From Coriobacteriales bacterium OH1046 (GTDB lineage Bacteria; Actinomycetota; Coriobacteriia; Coriobacteriales; Atopobiaceae), in contig RQYE01000004.1 in assembly GCA_004010535.1 (NCBI GenBank), positions 186,001-250,000 on the forward strand: a stretch of 64,000 nt of DNA. The letters run 5' to 3'. The notes beneath the pieces were generated by a model. That model was not told the DNA's origin. It did no database searches and saw nothing but the letters and a program-made list of their open reading frames with translations. Below, in pieces: positions 16,845 to 25,350 of the stretch; within the stretch, counting starts at the first letter, position 1; every line of letters begins with the position of its first letter. Made by a program: the position numbers and the translations under genes.

Positions 16845-17537
16845 CTAAGCTGAGCGGATCGTATCCGCAATGCAGGCGGCGATAGCCTCGTTGCCCTCGG
16901 CATTGGGATGGAGCCCGTCGTCGAACCATTCGGGGTGGTCCATGGTGAGGGTGTAGAGATCGACGAGATCCGCGCCCGCACGCTCCTGCACACGCCTGAT
17001 GGCAGGGATGGCCTCCCCGACCAACGTCTCATCAAGAGCGGGGCTCGCGAAGATGCGCGGGGGCAGCATGACGATGACGCGCGGATTCCCCGCCTTGTGC
17101 TGGACACGCTCCACCAGCTCGCCGTATTCGCTCTCGAAACGCTCGACATCCCATGCGGCATCGGCCACGTCGTTGGTGCCGAGCATCACGATCACGAGAT
17201 CCTCCTCCATAGCCCAGAACTCACGGGCCCGAGGGCTCTCCAACCACGGCAGAGAGCCGTCCGAGAGCACGCAGCTGCCCGAGAGGCCGTAGTTGCCTGT
17301 CTCGCAGCCGTCTGCGAGAAGCGCTGGAAGCAGGGAGACCCAGCACTCCTCCTCGCGGTTCCCGAGGCCGAACCCGAAGGTGATGGAGTCCCCCACGCAG
17401 GAGATGCGGGCTGGAGCGATGCGGACCCGTCTGCCCTGCATGAAAAAACCCAGCATCAGAGCCCCCATTGCCAGCACAGCCATCAGCACGACCGCTGCCA
17501 GTTTAGCCGCCGCTCCCCTTGCACAAAGCTTCTTCAC
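16845..17537 (-). CDS. Membrane-anchored SGNH/GDSL hydrolase
   Basis: 230 residues from GTG 17537 (VKKLCARGAAAKL), with AGGGGATC ahead. A hydrophobic helix at about 11-32 (AVVLMAVLAMGALMLGFFM) anchors it, leaving the catalytic domain outside. SGNH blocks are clear: block I CVGDSITFGFG, the Gly block NYGLSGS, GTND block MLGTNDV, and the catalytic pair DGLHPN. It should hydrolyse an acyl or acetyl ester, such as on cell-wall glycan or lipid. It starts 10 bases after the SDR gene ends, so the two are likely one operon. Confidence 0.88.
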   Translation of the reverse strand: MKKLCARGAAAKLAAVVLMAVLAMGALMLGFFMQGRRVRIAPARISCVGDSITFGFGLGNREEECWVSLLPALLADGCETGNYGLSGSCVLSDGSLPWLESPRAREFWAMEEDLVIVMLGTNDVADAAWDVERFESEYGELVERVQHKAGNPRVIVMLPPRIFASPALDETLVGEAIPAIRRVQERAGADLVDLYTLTMDHPEWFDDGLHPNAEGNEAIAACIADTIRSA

Positions 17538-17547
17538 CGGCGATCCC

Positions 17548-18327
17548 CTATCCGCGCCTGGATAGCACCTTGCCGCAGACCCACGTGGAGAGGCGCCTCG
17601 GCACAAGGCGTGCGGCGATGTTGGCGAGGTGCGTTGCGGGAGAATGCAGAGCGACGGGCCTGCCCGCCATGAGGGCGCGGTACCCCAGCTCCGCGACCGA
17701 GCGCGGCGATTGAGCGCGCATGAGCGAGAAGACGCGGGTCGCATCCATGCCGGCGGCGTCCCAGAAGCCCGTATCCGTTGTGCCCGGGCACAGCGCCGTG
17801 ACGGTGACGCCGCTTCCCCGCAGCTCCTCCCCGAGTGCCTGCGAGAAGCTCAGGACGAAGGCCTTGCTCGCGAAATAGACGGGCATGAAGGGACCTGCGG
17901 TAAACGCCGCCACGGAGGCCATGTTCAGGATGCGGCCGTGCCCGCGTGCGCGCATCTCGTTGCCGAAGAGGTACGAGAGCCTCATGAGCGCACGGATGTT
18001 GAGATCCACCATCCCCGTCTGGCGTTCCCAATCGGAGTCGAGGAAGGCGCCCTGATCGCCGAAGCCCGCATTGTTAGCAAGGATATCGACCACGATACCC
18101 GCCTCGGTCACCGCCTGGAAGAGCCGGTCGGCGCAACCGGGTTCGGAGAGATCGACGGGGAAGGCAGGCGCTTCGACGCCGTAGGCCAGTTCGAGATGCT
18201 CGGAAAGCCGCGCGAGCTTCCCCTCGCTGCGGGCGACGAGCACGAGATCGTATCCGTTGCCCGCGAGGATGGCGCAGAGCTCGGATCCGATGCCGCCTGT
18301 CGCCCCCGTGACCAATGCGCATGCCAT
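17548..18327 (-). CDS. Short-chain dehydrogenase/reductase
   Basis: 259 residues from ATG 18327 (MACALVTGATGGIG), with GGGAGGGA at a good distance. The six-base-longer TTG frame is not needed. NAD(P)-binding TGATGGIG, NNAG, catalytic Ser in NMASVAAF and YFASK are all present, so it should be an active oxidoreductase. The C-terminus contains HSPATHLANIAARLVPRRL, like the family of short-chain dehydrogenases acting on lipids or ketones. The substrate is unknown. It precedes the SGNH gene closely. Confidence 0.9.
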   Translation of the reverse strand: MACALVTGATGGIGSELCAILAGNGYDLVLVARSEGKLARLSEHLELAYGVEAPAFPVDLSEPGCADRLFQAVTEAGIVVDILANNAGFGDQGAFLDSDWERQTGMVDLNIRALMRLSYLFGNEMRARGHGRILNMASVAAFTAGPFMPVYFASKAFVLSFSQALGEELRGSGVTVTALCPGTTDTGFWDAAGMDATRVFSLMRAQSPRSVAELGYRALMAGRPVALHSPATHLANIAARLVPRRLSTWVCGKVLSRRG

Positions 18328-18340
18328 AGACAATCCCTCC

Positions 18341-19051
18341 CTAGATACCGAGCAGCGAGAACAGCGGCACGATGAGGACGGGCATGAACGCCGCCGGGAT
18401 CATATTCGCGACCTTGATATGGATCACACCCATGAGGTCGAGACCGATTGCAAGGAGCAGCAGCGAACCGGTCACCGCCATATTCTCGATGACGGCTGCA
18501 GAAAGCAACGGGGAGATATTCGCGGCGAGCAGGGTGAGCAGCCCCTCGTAGACAAAGACCGCCACACCGGAGAACGCCACGCCGATCCCCAGCGTCGAGG
18601 CCATGACCATGCAGATCACGAAGTCGAGCAGGCCCTTCGAGAGCAGGGTGGCATGATCGAGCTGGATCCCGCTCTGCAGCGATCCCATGATGGCCATGCT
18701 GCCCGTGCAGACGAGGATCGAGGCCGGGACGAAACCCCGCGAGAAGACTCCGAGGCTTTCGTTTCCCTTGAAGTCTTTGTCGAGACGGGCTTGGACGGCA
18801 TCGCCCACGCGACGAAACCAGCCATCGATATCGAGCAGGAAACCGAACGTCGAACCCAACGCCATGGAAAGCGTCACGATGACGGCGGAGCCGCCCTGCA
18901 TGCCCTGGATGGCGATCAACACCACGCAGAGGCCCTGGCCTGCGATGAGGAAGTCGCCCATGTCTTTCTTGATCCAACGGCGCAGCACGACGCCCAGCAC
19001 CCCGCCGAGTGCCGCCTCGATCCCGTTGACCAGCGCACCGAATAATACCAT
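18341..19051 (-). CDS. DUF554 family membrane protein
   Basis: 236 residues from ATG 19051 (MVLFGALVNGIEAALG), with AAAGGAACCCC ahead. A longer frame to 19210 has no ribosome site. It has about seven hydrophobic segments and the conserved start LVNGIEAALGGVLGVVLRR, VIVTLSMALGS and LIAIGL-like C-terminal parts of DUF554 (YdfK). Function is unknown, and transport is often suggested. It sits 13 bases before the SDR start on the same strand. Confidence 0.85.
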   Translation of the reverse strand: MVLFGALVNGIEAALGGVLGVVLRRWIKKDMGDFLIAGQGLCVVLIAIQGMQGGSAVIVTLSMALGSTFGFLLDIDGWFRRVGDAVQARLDKDFKGNESLGVFSRGFVPASILVCTGSMAIMGSLQSGIQLDHATLLSKGLLDFVICMVMASTLGIGVAFSGVAVFVYEGLLTLLAANISPLLSAAVIENMAVTGSLLLLAIGLDLMGVIHIKVANMIPAAFMPVLIVPLFSLLGI

Positions 19052-19206
19052 GGGGTTCCTTTCAAGACGACGCGCCCATTGTAGCGCATGGGCCTTCCGG
19101 GCATTCGGTGCGGCAGGAGCAGGGGTGGCCATCATGCAGCCTCTACATGGGGAAAGGCCACAATGATTCCGAGACACGCGGCGGCAAGCAGGGGCTGCGG
19201 ATACGC

Positions 19207-20022
19207 TCACTCCAGCACGAAGCGTTCGATGACCTCGGCAACGCCGCCGGCGTTATTGTCGGCCTGGCAGATATAGGTGCTCGCTGCCTTGACCTCATCG
19301 TAGGCGTTCGCCACGCAGGCACCGAGGCCCGCAGCGCGGATCATGGGGATGTCGTTGGGACCGTCGCCGATGGCGATGGTATCGGACGGATCGATGCCGA
19401 GATGCGCCGCAAGCGCGAGCAATCCCGCACCCTTGTTGACGCCTGCGGGATTGAACTCGATGTAGCGGCGTGCCGAATAGCTCACATCGAGATCGGCCGC
19501 GAGGGTCCCGAGATCTTCGTGGATTGCACGCAGGCGGGCAGGATCGAGATCCATGAAGAGGACCTTCACGAGCGACGTACCGCGCAGGAAATCGAGGCCG
19601 CGCTCATGCGTCTCTATGACATGCATGCGGCTGCCCACGTACGCGCGTTCCTCGGGCACGTAGTTATACACATAGACGACGTCGTCGATCGTATAGACGT
19701 GAGTGCAGAGATTCCTCATCGTCCCATAGCGCCAGAGCCCGTCCGCGTGCTCCCACGGCAGCGTGACGCTTTTGAACGGCGTCGGCCCCACGTTGCCGGC
19801 GAGCACGCCGCCGTTGAAGGCGATGCAGTATTCGCCCGGCACATCGAGGATGCCGAGAGCGGCAAGCTCGCGCGAGATGGATCGATGACCGCGGCCCGAA
19901 GCGGCGACGAAGCGCACGCCCATCTCGCGGGCAGCACGGATAGCCTCGAGGTTGCGCTGGCAGATACGGTGATCGGTGCCGAGAAGGGTCTCGTCGAGAT
20001 CGGATGCGATGAGCTTGTACAT
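19207..20022 (-). CDS. HAD superfamily phosphatase (Cof type)
   Basis: 271 residues. The first motif is SDLDETLLGTD, motif II is AASGRGHR and motif IV is IGDGPNDIPMI, all typical of the IIB subfamily with a cap domain in the middle (about 85-190). Cof-type enzymes dephosphorylate sugar phosphates or flavin-type metabolites. The substrate is unknown. There is a hairpin (20073-20103) between its start and the ADH gene upstream. Confidence 0.9.
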   Translation of the reverse strand: MYKLIASDLDETLLGTDHRICQRNLEAIRAAREMGVRFVAASGRGHRSISRELAALGILDVPGEYCIAFNGGVLAGNVGPTPFKSVTLPWEHADGLWRYGTMRNLCTHVYTIDDVVYVYNYVPEERAYVGSRMHVIETHERGLDFLRGTSLVKVLFMDLDPARLRAIHEDLGTLAADLDVSYSARRYIEFNPAGVNKGAGLLALAAHLGIDPSDTIAIGDGPNDIPMIRAAGLGACVANAYDEVKAASTYICQADNNAGGVAEVIERFVLE

Positions 20023-20072
20023 GGGGACCTCCCCGATGGTCGTCTGGCCGGGGCTGGCTGGGAGACGCGCGG

Positions 20073-20103
20073 CGGAAGCCCGCCCCCGTCGGCGGGCGTT
20101 CCG
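20073..20103 (-). terminator. Terminator-like hairpin after the iron alcohol dehydrogenase gene
   Basis: Arms CGGAAGCCCGCC and GGCGGGCGTTCCG with a short loop, just downstream of the ADH stop at 20116. No long T run follows. Confidence 0.5.
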
Positions 20104-20115
20104 ATGGCGGCGCTC

Positions 20116-21297
20116 CTACTTGAAGGCGCGCCGGTAGATGGAAAGGCAGACCTCCTCGGTGATCTCGGCGGCATCCAGCACGAAGCCGTTCCCGGTATCC
20201 ATGGCGTTCCTCGCCATCTCGGGGAGCATCTCCTCGGTGAAGCCGTAGTCGCTCATCTTGAGATCATCCACGCCGCAGGCATGCTCGAGGGCGAGCAGGC
20301 AGGTGAGGAAGTCCTCGGGCCTCGTCGCACCGGCCATGCCCATGGCTTGCGCCATGCGGATGAAGCGCTCGTCGTAGATATGGGTGCCGATGTAGAACTC
20401 GTAGAAGGCCTCGGCGATCATGATGAGGCCGGCACCGTGGGGAAGTTTGGGGCAGTAGGCGCTCATCGTATGCTCGAGCGTATGGCAGGCGATGCAGCCG
20501 GTAAAGTCCATGGAATAGCCGCTCATGGTGTTGGCGAAGGCAAGATGCGTGCGCGCCTCGAGATCGCTGCCGTCATCGACCGCCCGCGCGAGATAGGCTG
20601 CGACGTTCTCGATGGCGGCGAGCTGCAGCGGCTCGCTCATGAGGCAGCACCCGTTGCCCAGATAGCCTTCGGTGGAATGGAAGAGCGCATCGAAGCCCTG
20701 ATAGGCGGTGAGTCTGGGCGGAACGGTGAGCATGAGCTCGGGATCGACGACCGCATAGGCCGAGAAATGGTCGGGAGCGCCGATGAGGATCTTCTCGTTG
20801 GTGTCGAGACGGCTGATGATGGCACCGGAATCGACCTCTGAGCCGGTACCGGCCGTGGTGGTGATGGCGATCCACGGGAGCACGGGGTTCACGAGCGGGA
20901 GGTTCCTCCCCGTGATGCCGCCGGCGTAATCCCAAAGGTCATCGGAGGGCTGCGGGGCGAACAGTGCGATGCACTTGGTCGAGTCCATCACCGAGCCGCC
21001 GCCGAGCGCCACGATGACATCGCAGCCGTTCTCGCGTGCCATGAAGGCACCCGCCTCGACGATATCCTTGGTGGGGTTGGCCTCGACCCCATCGAAAACG
21101 ACGGAATCGATGCCGGCGAGCCCGAGCTCGTTCCGGACACGATCGAGATGGCCGAGCGTCTTGGTGAAGGGGTCGCTCGCGATGACGACAAGGGCCTTGG
21201 TGCCGGGCAGCTTGTGCTCGTGCAGGTGGTTGAGCTGACCTGCGCCGAACAGCACATGCGTGGGTGCGAAGAACTCGAATTCGCCAACGTTCATCAT
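20116..21297 (-). CDS. Iron-containing alcohol dehydrogenase
   Basis: 393 residues from ATG 21297 (MMNVGEFEFFAPTHVLFGAG), preceded by GGAAGGAGATACAACC. The longer frame lacks support. It has the group III layout: GGGSVMDSTK for nucleotide binding, TTTAGTGSEV, and metal ligands in the HTLEHTM and LPHGAG region. It should reduce aldehydes or oxidise alcohols with NAD(P) in the cytoplasm, probably in fermentation. Rhamnose breakdown ends in lactaldehyde, but the rha genes are far away, so a link is only a suggestion. Confidence 0.9.
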   Translation of the reverse strand: MMNVGEFEFFAPTHVLFGAGQLNHLHEHKLPGTKALVVIASDPFTKTLGHLDRVRNELGLAGIDSVVFDGVEANPTKDIVEAGAFMARENGCDVIVALGGGSVMDSTKCIALFAPQPSDDLWDYAGGITGRNLPLVNPVLPWIAITTTAGTGSEVDSGAIISRLDTNEKILIGAPDHFSAYAVVDPELMLTVPPRLTAYQGFDALFHSTEGYLGNGCCLMSEPLQLAAIENVAAYLARAVDDGSDLEARTHLAFANTMSGYSMDFTGCIACHTLEHTMSAYCPKLPHGAGLIMIAEAFYEFYIGTHIYDERFIRMAQAMGMAGATRPEDFLTCLLALEHACGVDDLKMSDYGFTEEMLPEMARNAMDTGNGFVLDAAEITEEVCLSIYRRAFK

Positions 21298-21385
21298 GGT
21301 TGTATCTCCTTCCGATCGACTTACGACCTTTGTACAGCCTTCGAAAAGCGGGCTCCGGCGGGAGCTCGTTGCATGCGGGGCACCG

Positions 21386-22228
21386 CTAGCCCTCCAGAAC
21401 GGCATTGCCGATCGACCTGAAGCGCCTCATCATCTCGCCCGTGAGGCTCACCTTGTCCTCGGCGCGATCGGGCATCTCATCCCGGCCGAGCCAGCTGGCC
21501 TCCTTGAGCTCGGAGCGATCGACGGTGATGGCCGTAGCGCCATCGACCTCGCAATAGAAGCCCACGAGCAGGGTATCGGAGAACGACCACGGCTGGCTCT
21601 TGTAGAACACGAGGTTCTTGACCTTGAGCCCGACCTCCTCCATGACCTCGCGCGCAACCGTCTGCTCGAGGCTCTCGCCGATCTCGGCGAAGCCGGCGAC
21701 GAGCGCATAACGGGTATACGCGCGTCCTGCATACTTAGTGAGGATGATGCGCTCGGTCGCGGGGTCGATGACGCCCACGATCACGCCCGGAGCGATCTTA
21801 GGGTAGATGACGAGGTCGCAGGCGGGGCAGCAGAGCTCGCGGCTTGTTGGGGCGGCCTGGGCGGGGTGCCCGCAGCGCCCGCAGTAGCGGTTGGCCTCGT
21901 ACCAACGGAACAGCTGCCAGCCGGTCACCACGGCGAAAAGCAGGTGCTGCGGCTCGGCAGCACGCAACCGGGCAACGGTCTCGTACGAGAAACCCCCGAG
22001 AGAGACCTGCTCGCTGCGGGCGAGGAAGAAATTCTCCCCATCGATGGCGAAAAGGTACTGGAGAGGGGGCTCGACGGCGAAATCGGAGAGCCTCGGTACC
22101 TCGATCACCCCGCCCTCCAGTTTGCAGAGTACGGTGTCGCCCGCATAGTGCAGCACATAGCTCCCAGGCATCGCCTCGCGGTGCTCGAAATGATTGTTGT
22201 AGACGTGCTCCCCTATATCCTGGATCAA
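21386..22228 (-). CDS. nudC: NAD(+) diphosphatase NudC
   Basis: 280 residues. The zinc ribbon is CGRCGHP near residue 117 and CCPACD near 132. The Nudix box is GFAEIGESLEQTVAREVM followed by EEVGL. SQPWSFSDTLL just after is the NudC-specific motif for NAD(H) hydrolysis and NAD-cap removal from RNA. The start is ATG 22228. It is divergent from the nitroreductase gene across about 75 bases. Confidence 0.93.
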   Translation of the reverse strand: MIQDIGEHVYNNHFEHREAMPGSYVLHYAGDTVLCKLEGGVIEVPRLSDFAVEPPLQYLFAIDGENFFLARSEQVSLGGFSYETVARLRAAEPQHLLFAVVTGWQLFRWYEANRYCGRCGHPAQAAPTSRELCCPACDLVIYPKIAPGVIVGVIDPATERIILTKYAGRAYTRYALVAGFAEIGESLEQTVAREVMEEVGLKVKNLVFYKSQPWSFSDTLLVGFYCEVDGATAITVDRSELKEASWLGRDEMPDRAEDKVSLTGEMMRRFRSIGNAVLEG

Positions 22229-22302
22229 TGCTCCCCCTCACATTGCCAGCTTCATAATGGTACAACTGAACATACGGGAGCTACGTATGAAAGGGGAATA
22301 CC

Positions 22303-22842
22303 ATGGCTTTTCTCGAGCTGGCAAAAAGGCGCTTCTCGGTCCGCTCGTTCGCGCCGGCAGCAGTCGAGGATGATAAGCTCACGCTCGTCCTCGAAGCGAG
22401 ACGCATCGCCCCGACTGCGGCGAACAAGCAGCCCCAGCGCATCTTCGTCATCCATGCGGGAAGCGAGGCGATGGACAGGCTCTGCTCGGCGACATCCATG
22501 ATCTACGGTGCCCCCGTCGCCCTCGTGGTGTGCTGGGACACGGAGGCCGTGTGGCACAACAAGCGCGAGGCATGGCGCCGCTACACCTCGGGCGATATGG
22601 ATTGCTCGATCGTGGCCACGCATATGATGCTCCAAGCAACCGAGCTCGGCTTGGGCACGCTGTGGGTACGCGGGTTCGACGCCCGGGACATCCACGAGGC
22701 GCTCGAGCTGGATGATGCCCTCGAGGTCTCCTGCATCATCGACGTAGGCTATGCTGCCGAGGGCTGCACCGCCTCGCCCCATCACGAGATCCGCTTCGAT
22801 CTCGAGCACAGCGTCTCTGCGCTCTCGGATATCTCCCGATGA
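22303..22842 (+). CDS. Nitroreductase family flavoprotein
   Basis: 179 residues from ATG 22303, with GAAAGGGGAATACC ahead. The N-terminus FLELAKRRFSVRSF and PTAANKQPQRIFVI match FMN-dependent nitroreductases, and LGTLWVRGFD is typical. FMN should bind between two subunits. The substrate (nitro compound, quinone or flavin) is unknown. It sits alone between NudC (divergent) and EamA (convergent). Confidence 0.9.
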   Translation: MAFLELAKRRFSVRSFAPAAVEDDKLTLVLEARRIAPTAANKQPQRIFVIHAGSEAMDRLCSATSMIYGAPVALVVCWDTEAVWHNKREAWRRYTSGDMDCSIVATHMMLQATELGLGTLWVRGFDARDIHEALELDDALEVSCIIDVGYAAEGCTASPHHEIRFDLEHSVSALSDISR

Positions 22843-22870
22843 GGCCGCATCGATCTTATCTCGGCACAGC

Positions 22871-23803
22871 CTATCGGTGGGGAGATTCAGCCTGCACATT
22901 CCTTGCAACCGACTTGCCTAGGAGCGGCGGCAGGGTCTCGCTTACCAGGATCGCGAGGAAGATGAGCACGAAGCCGACGATAAGGCGCGGTGTGAGCGCT
23001 TCATGGTAGAAGACGACGCTGAACACCACGGCGAAGACGCTTTCGAGCGAGAGGAGCAGGGCGGCCGTTGCGGGTTCCACGATGCTCTGCGCCACGTTCT
23101 GCACCACCATCGCAAAGCACGAGGAGAGGATCACGAGATAGGCGAAGGAAACCCAGAAATCGGGTCCCGCCGCTCCGAGGGCGGGAAAGGGCTCGAAAGC
23201 CACCGCCCAGACAAGGGAGATACCGGCCGAGACGGCGATCTGCACGATGGTGAGCGTCATGATGTCGCTGTCCTGCGCATAGCGGGCAACGCACACGATA
23301 TGGAGCGCGAAGAGCACCGCGCAGGCAAAGGTTATGAAATCCCCCTCGGTGAGCACCATCGAGAAATCCCTGCCGAAGGAGATGAATCCGATGCCCGCGA
23401 GTGCCAATGCGGCGGCAACCAAGTGGAGGCTCCGGGGGTGCCTGCGCACGATGATCCAGTTCAGGAATGGGACGAGGACGCAGTAGGTCGCCGTGATGAA
23501 AGCGCTCTTGCTGGGAGTCGTATCGGCGAGACCCGCGAACTGGGCCATGAAGGCAGGGCCCGAAAGCGAGCCGAGCACGGTGCCCCTGCACAGATGCCCG
23601 GCATCGAGGTGCTCCTTGAGCCTGCGATGGAAGACCACGCAGAGGATGGCGGCTGTTGCGCCGAAGCGCAGGGCGAGCATCCATACGGGCGGGGCATCGT
23701 CGAGCGCGCCCTTCACAACCACGAAGGCTCCGCCCCAGATGGCGGCGACGAGAGCGAGCGCCGCTTTCCAAACCCAAACCGGTATGTCGTGGAACCTCAT
23801 CAT
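22871..23803 (-). CDS. DMT-family (EamA) transporter
   Basis: 310 residues with ten predicted membrane helices in two EamA repeats. The motif AAIWGGAFVVVKGALDDAP is at about 20-38, and the second repeat ends with LGFVL-type helices (VVFYHEALTPRLIVGFVLI). It is probably an exporter of small metabolites, substrate unknown. It converges with the nitroreductase gene. Confidence 0.88.
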   Translation of the reverse strand: MMRFHDIPVWVWKAALALVAAIWGGAFVVVKGALDDAPPVWMLALRFGATAAILCVVFHRRLKEHLDAGHLCRGTVLGSLSGPAFMAQFAGLADTTPSKSAFITATYCVLVPFLNWIIVRRHPRSLHLVAAALALAGIGFISFGRDFSMVLTEGDFITFACAVLFALHIVCVARYAQDSDIMTLTIVQIAVSAGISLVWAVAFEPFPALGAAGPDFWVSFAYLVILSSCFAMVVQNVAQSIVEPATAALLLSLESVFAVVFSVVFYHEALTPRLIVGFVLIFLAILVSETLPPLLGKSVARNVQAESPHR

Positions 23804-23821
23804 CGCTGCGGATGCCGAATC

Positions 23822-25243
23822 CTACTCGCGACCATCCCAACAGTACGTGCAGAGCATCCTGCGGTCGATGCCGATGGCCTCGAGCATGCCGTCGAACGAC
23901 TGGTAGGATAGCGAGTCGAAACCCATCTCCTCGCAAATCGAGCGCAGCAAGCACCTGCCGCGCTCGGTGCGGCCGTCAGCATATTCGGCGATGTGCCGCT
24001 CGCCTTCCTCGCCCTCGAGCTCGAGGACCTTGCGACGGGCGATGAGCTCGTATTCCGAACGGCTGCGCGAGAACGACAGGTACTTGCAGCCGTACATGAT
24101 GGGCGGGCAGGCAGAGCGCATGTGAACCTCGGCAGCACCGGCACCGTAGAGGAAGTCCACCGTCTCGCGCAGCTGCGTGCCGCGCACGATGGAATCGTCC
24201 ACGAAGAGGAGCTTCTTGCCCTTGATGAGCTCGGGCACGGGGATCTGCTTCATGTGGGCGATGCGGTCGCGCAGCGCCTGGCTCGCCGGTATGAACGAAC
24301 GCGGCCATGTGGGCGTGTACTTGACGAAGGGACGCGCGAAGTGCTTGCCGCTCTCGGTGGCGAAGCCGATGGCGTGCGGCAGGCCGGAATCGGGCACGCC
24401 CGCAACGTAGTCCACATCGGGAAGGATGTTCCGCTCCCTCTCGTCACGGGCCATGCATGCGCCGTTCCTATAGCGCATGACCTCGACGTTCACGCCTTCG
24501 TAGTTGGAATTGGGATAGCCGTAATAGACCCAGAGGAATGCGCAGATGCGCATCTTGTCCTGCGGTGGCACGAGCGTCTCGTATCCGTCGGCGGTGATGG
24601 AGACGATCTCGCCGGGACCGAGCTCATGCTCATCCTCGTAGCCCAGCTTGCCGTAGGCGAACGACTCGAACGTGACGCAGTAGCCCTCGTGGTTCCTGCC
24701 GACAAGCACCGGCAAGCGCCCCCATGGATCCCGCGCCGCGATGAGCTCGCCGTCCTCGCGCATGACGAGCAGCGTGAGGGAGCCCTCGACCTGCTCCTGC
24801 GCATACCTGATGCCCTCGACCAACGTCTCCTGGGTGTTGATGAGCGCGGCGATGAGCTCGGTAGTGTTGACCTCGCCCGAGCTCGTGGCCATGAACTGAT
24901 GGCCCACATGCGAGAAGGACTCGATCAGCGCGGCTGCGTTGTTGACGGCACCGACCGTGGCGATGGAGAAGAGGCCGAGGTGCGAGCGCACGAGCAGGGG
25001 CTGGGGATCGGAATCGGAGATGCAGCCCATGGCGGAGGTTCCGCGGAAACCGGGCAGATCGTTCTCGAAGCGCGTGCGGAACGGCGAGTTCTCGATGGAG
25101 TGGATCTCCTTCTTGAAGCCGCCCTCGGGCAGGCACGAGACCATGCCGGCACGCCGTGTCCCCAAGTGGGAGTGGTAATCGACCCCGAAGAACACGTCCA
25201 TGACGACATCGCGCTTGGATGCCGCCCCGAAGAATGCCCCCAT
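23822..25243 (-). CDS. PurF-like amidophosphoribosyltransferase homologue without the N-terminal catalytic Cys
   Basis: 473 residues from ATG 25243. The order is a class II glutamine amidotransferase fold (about 15-230), then a PRTase domain with PRPP loop LLFVDDSIVRGTQL near 345. True PurF starts with a processed Cys (CGI/CGV). Here the matching place is MDVFFGVDYHSHLGTRRAGM with no Cys, so glutamine hydrolysis by the usual mechanism looks impossible. A paralogue with another nitrogen source or a regulatory role are the options. It lies downstream of the giant fusion gene on the same strand, with a gap of about 107 bases. Confidence 0.85.
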   Translation of the reverse strand: MGAFFGAASKRDVVMDVFFGVDYHSHLGTRRAGMVSCLPEGGFKKEIHSIENSPFRTRFENDLPGFRGTSAMGCISDSDPQPLLVRSHLGLFSIATVGAVNNAAALIESFSHVGHQFMATSSGEVNTTELIAALINTQETLVEGIRYAQEQVEGSLTLLVMREDGELIAARDPWGRLPVLVGRNHEGYCVTFESFAYGKLGYEDEHELGPGEIVSITADGYETLVPPQDKMRICAFLWVYYGYPNSNYEGVNVEVMRYRNGACMARDERERNILPDVDYVAGVPDSGLPHAIGFATESGKHFARPFVKYTPTWPRSFIPASQALRDRIAHMKQIPVPELIKGKKLLFVDDSIVRGTQLRETVDFLYGAGAAEVHMRSACPPIMYGCKYLSFSRSRSEYELIARRKVLELEGEEGERHIAEYADGRTERGRCLLRSICEEMGFDSLSYQSFDGMLEAIGIDRRMLCTYCWDGRE

Positions 25244-25350
25244 CGACCCGTCTCCCCTCGATCAGGATCCCGTCGCATTCAGTGTAGTATCGCCCATCTG
25301 CGGGACGGTAGACGCCGCCCCCTTGCTTTCATAAGCGTTAACACGCGCTC

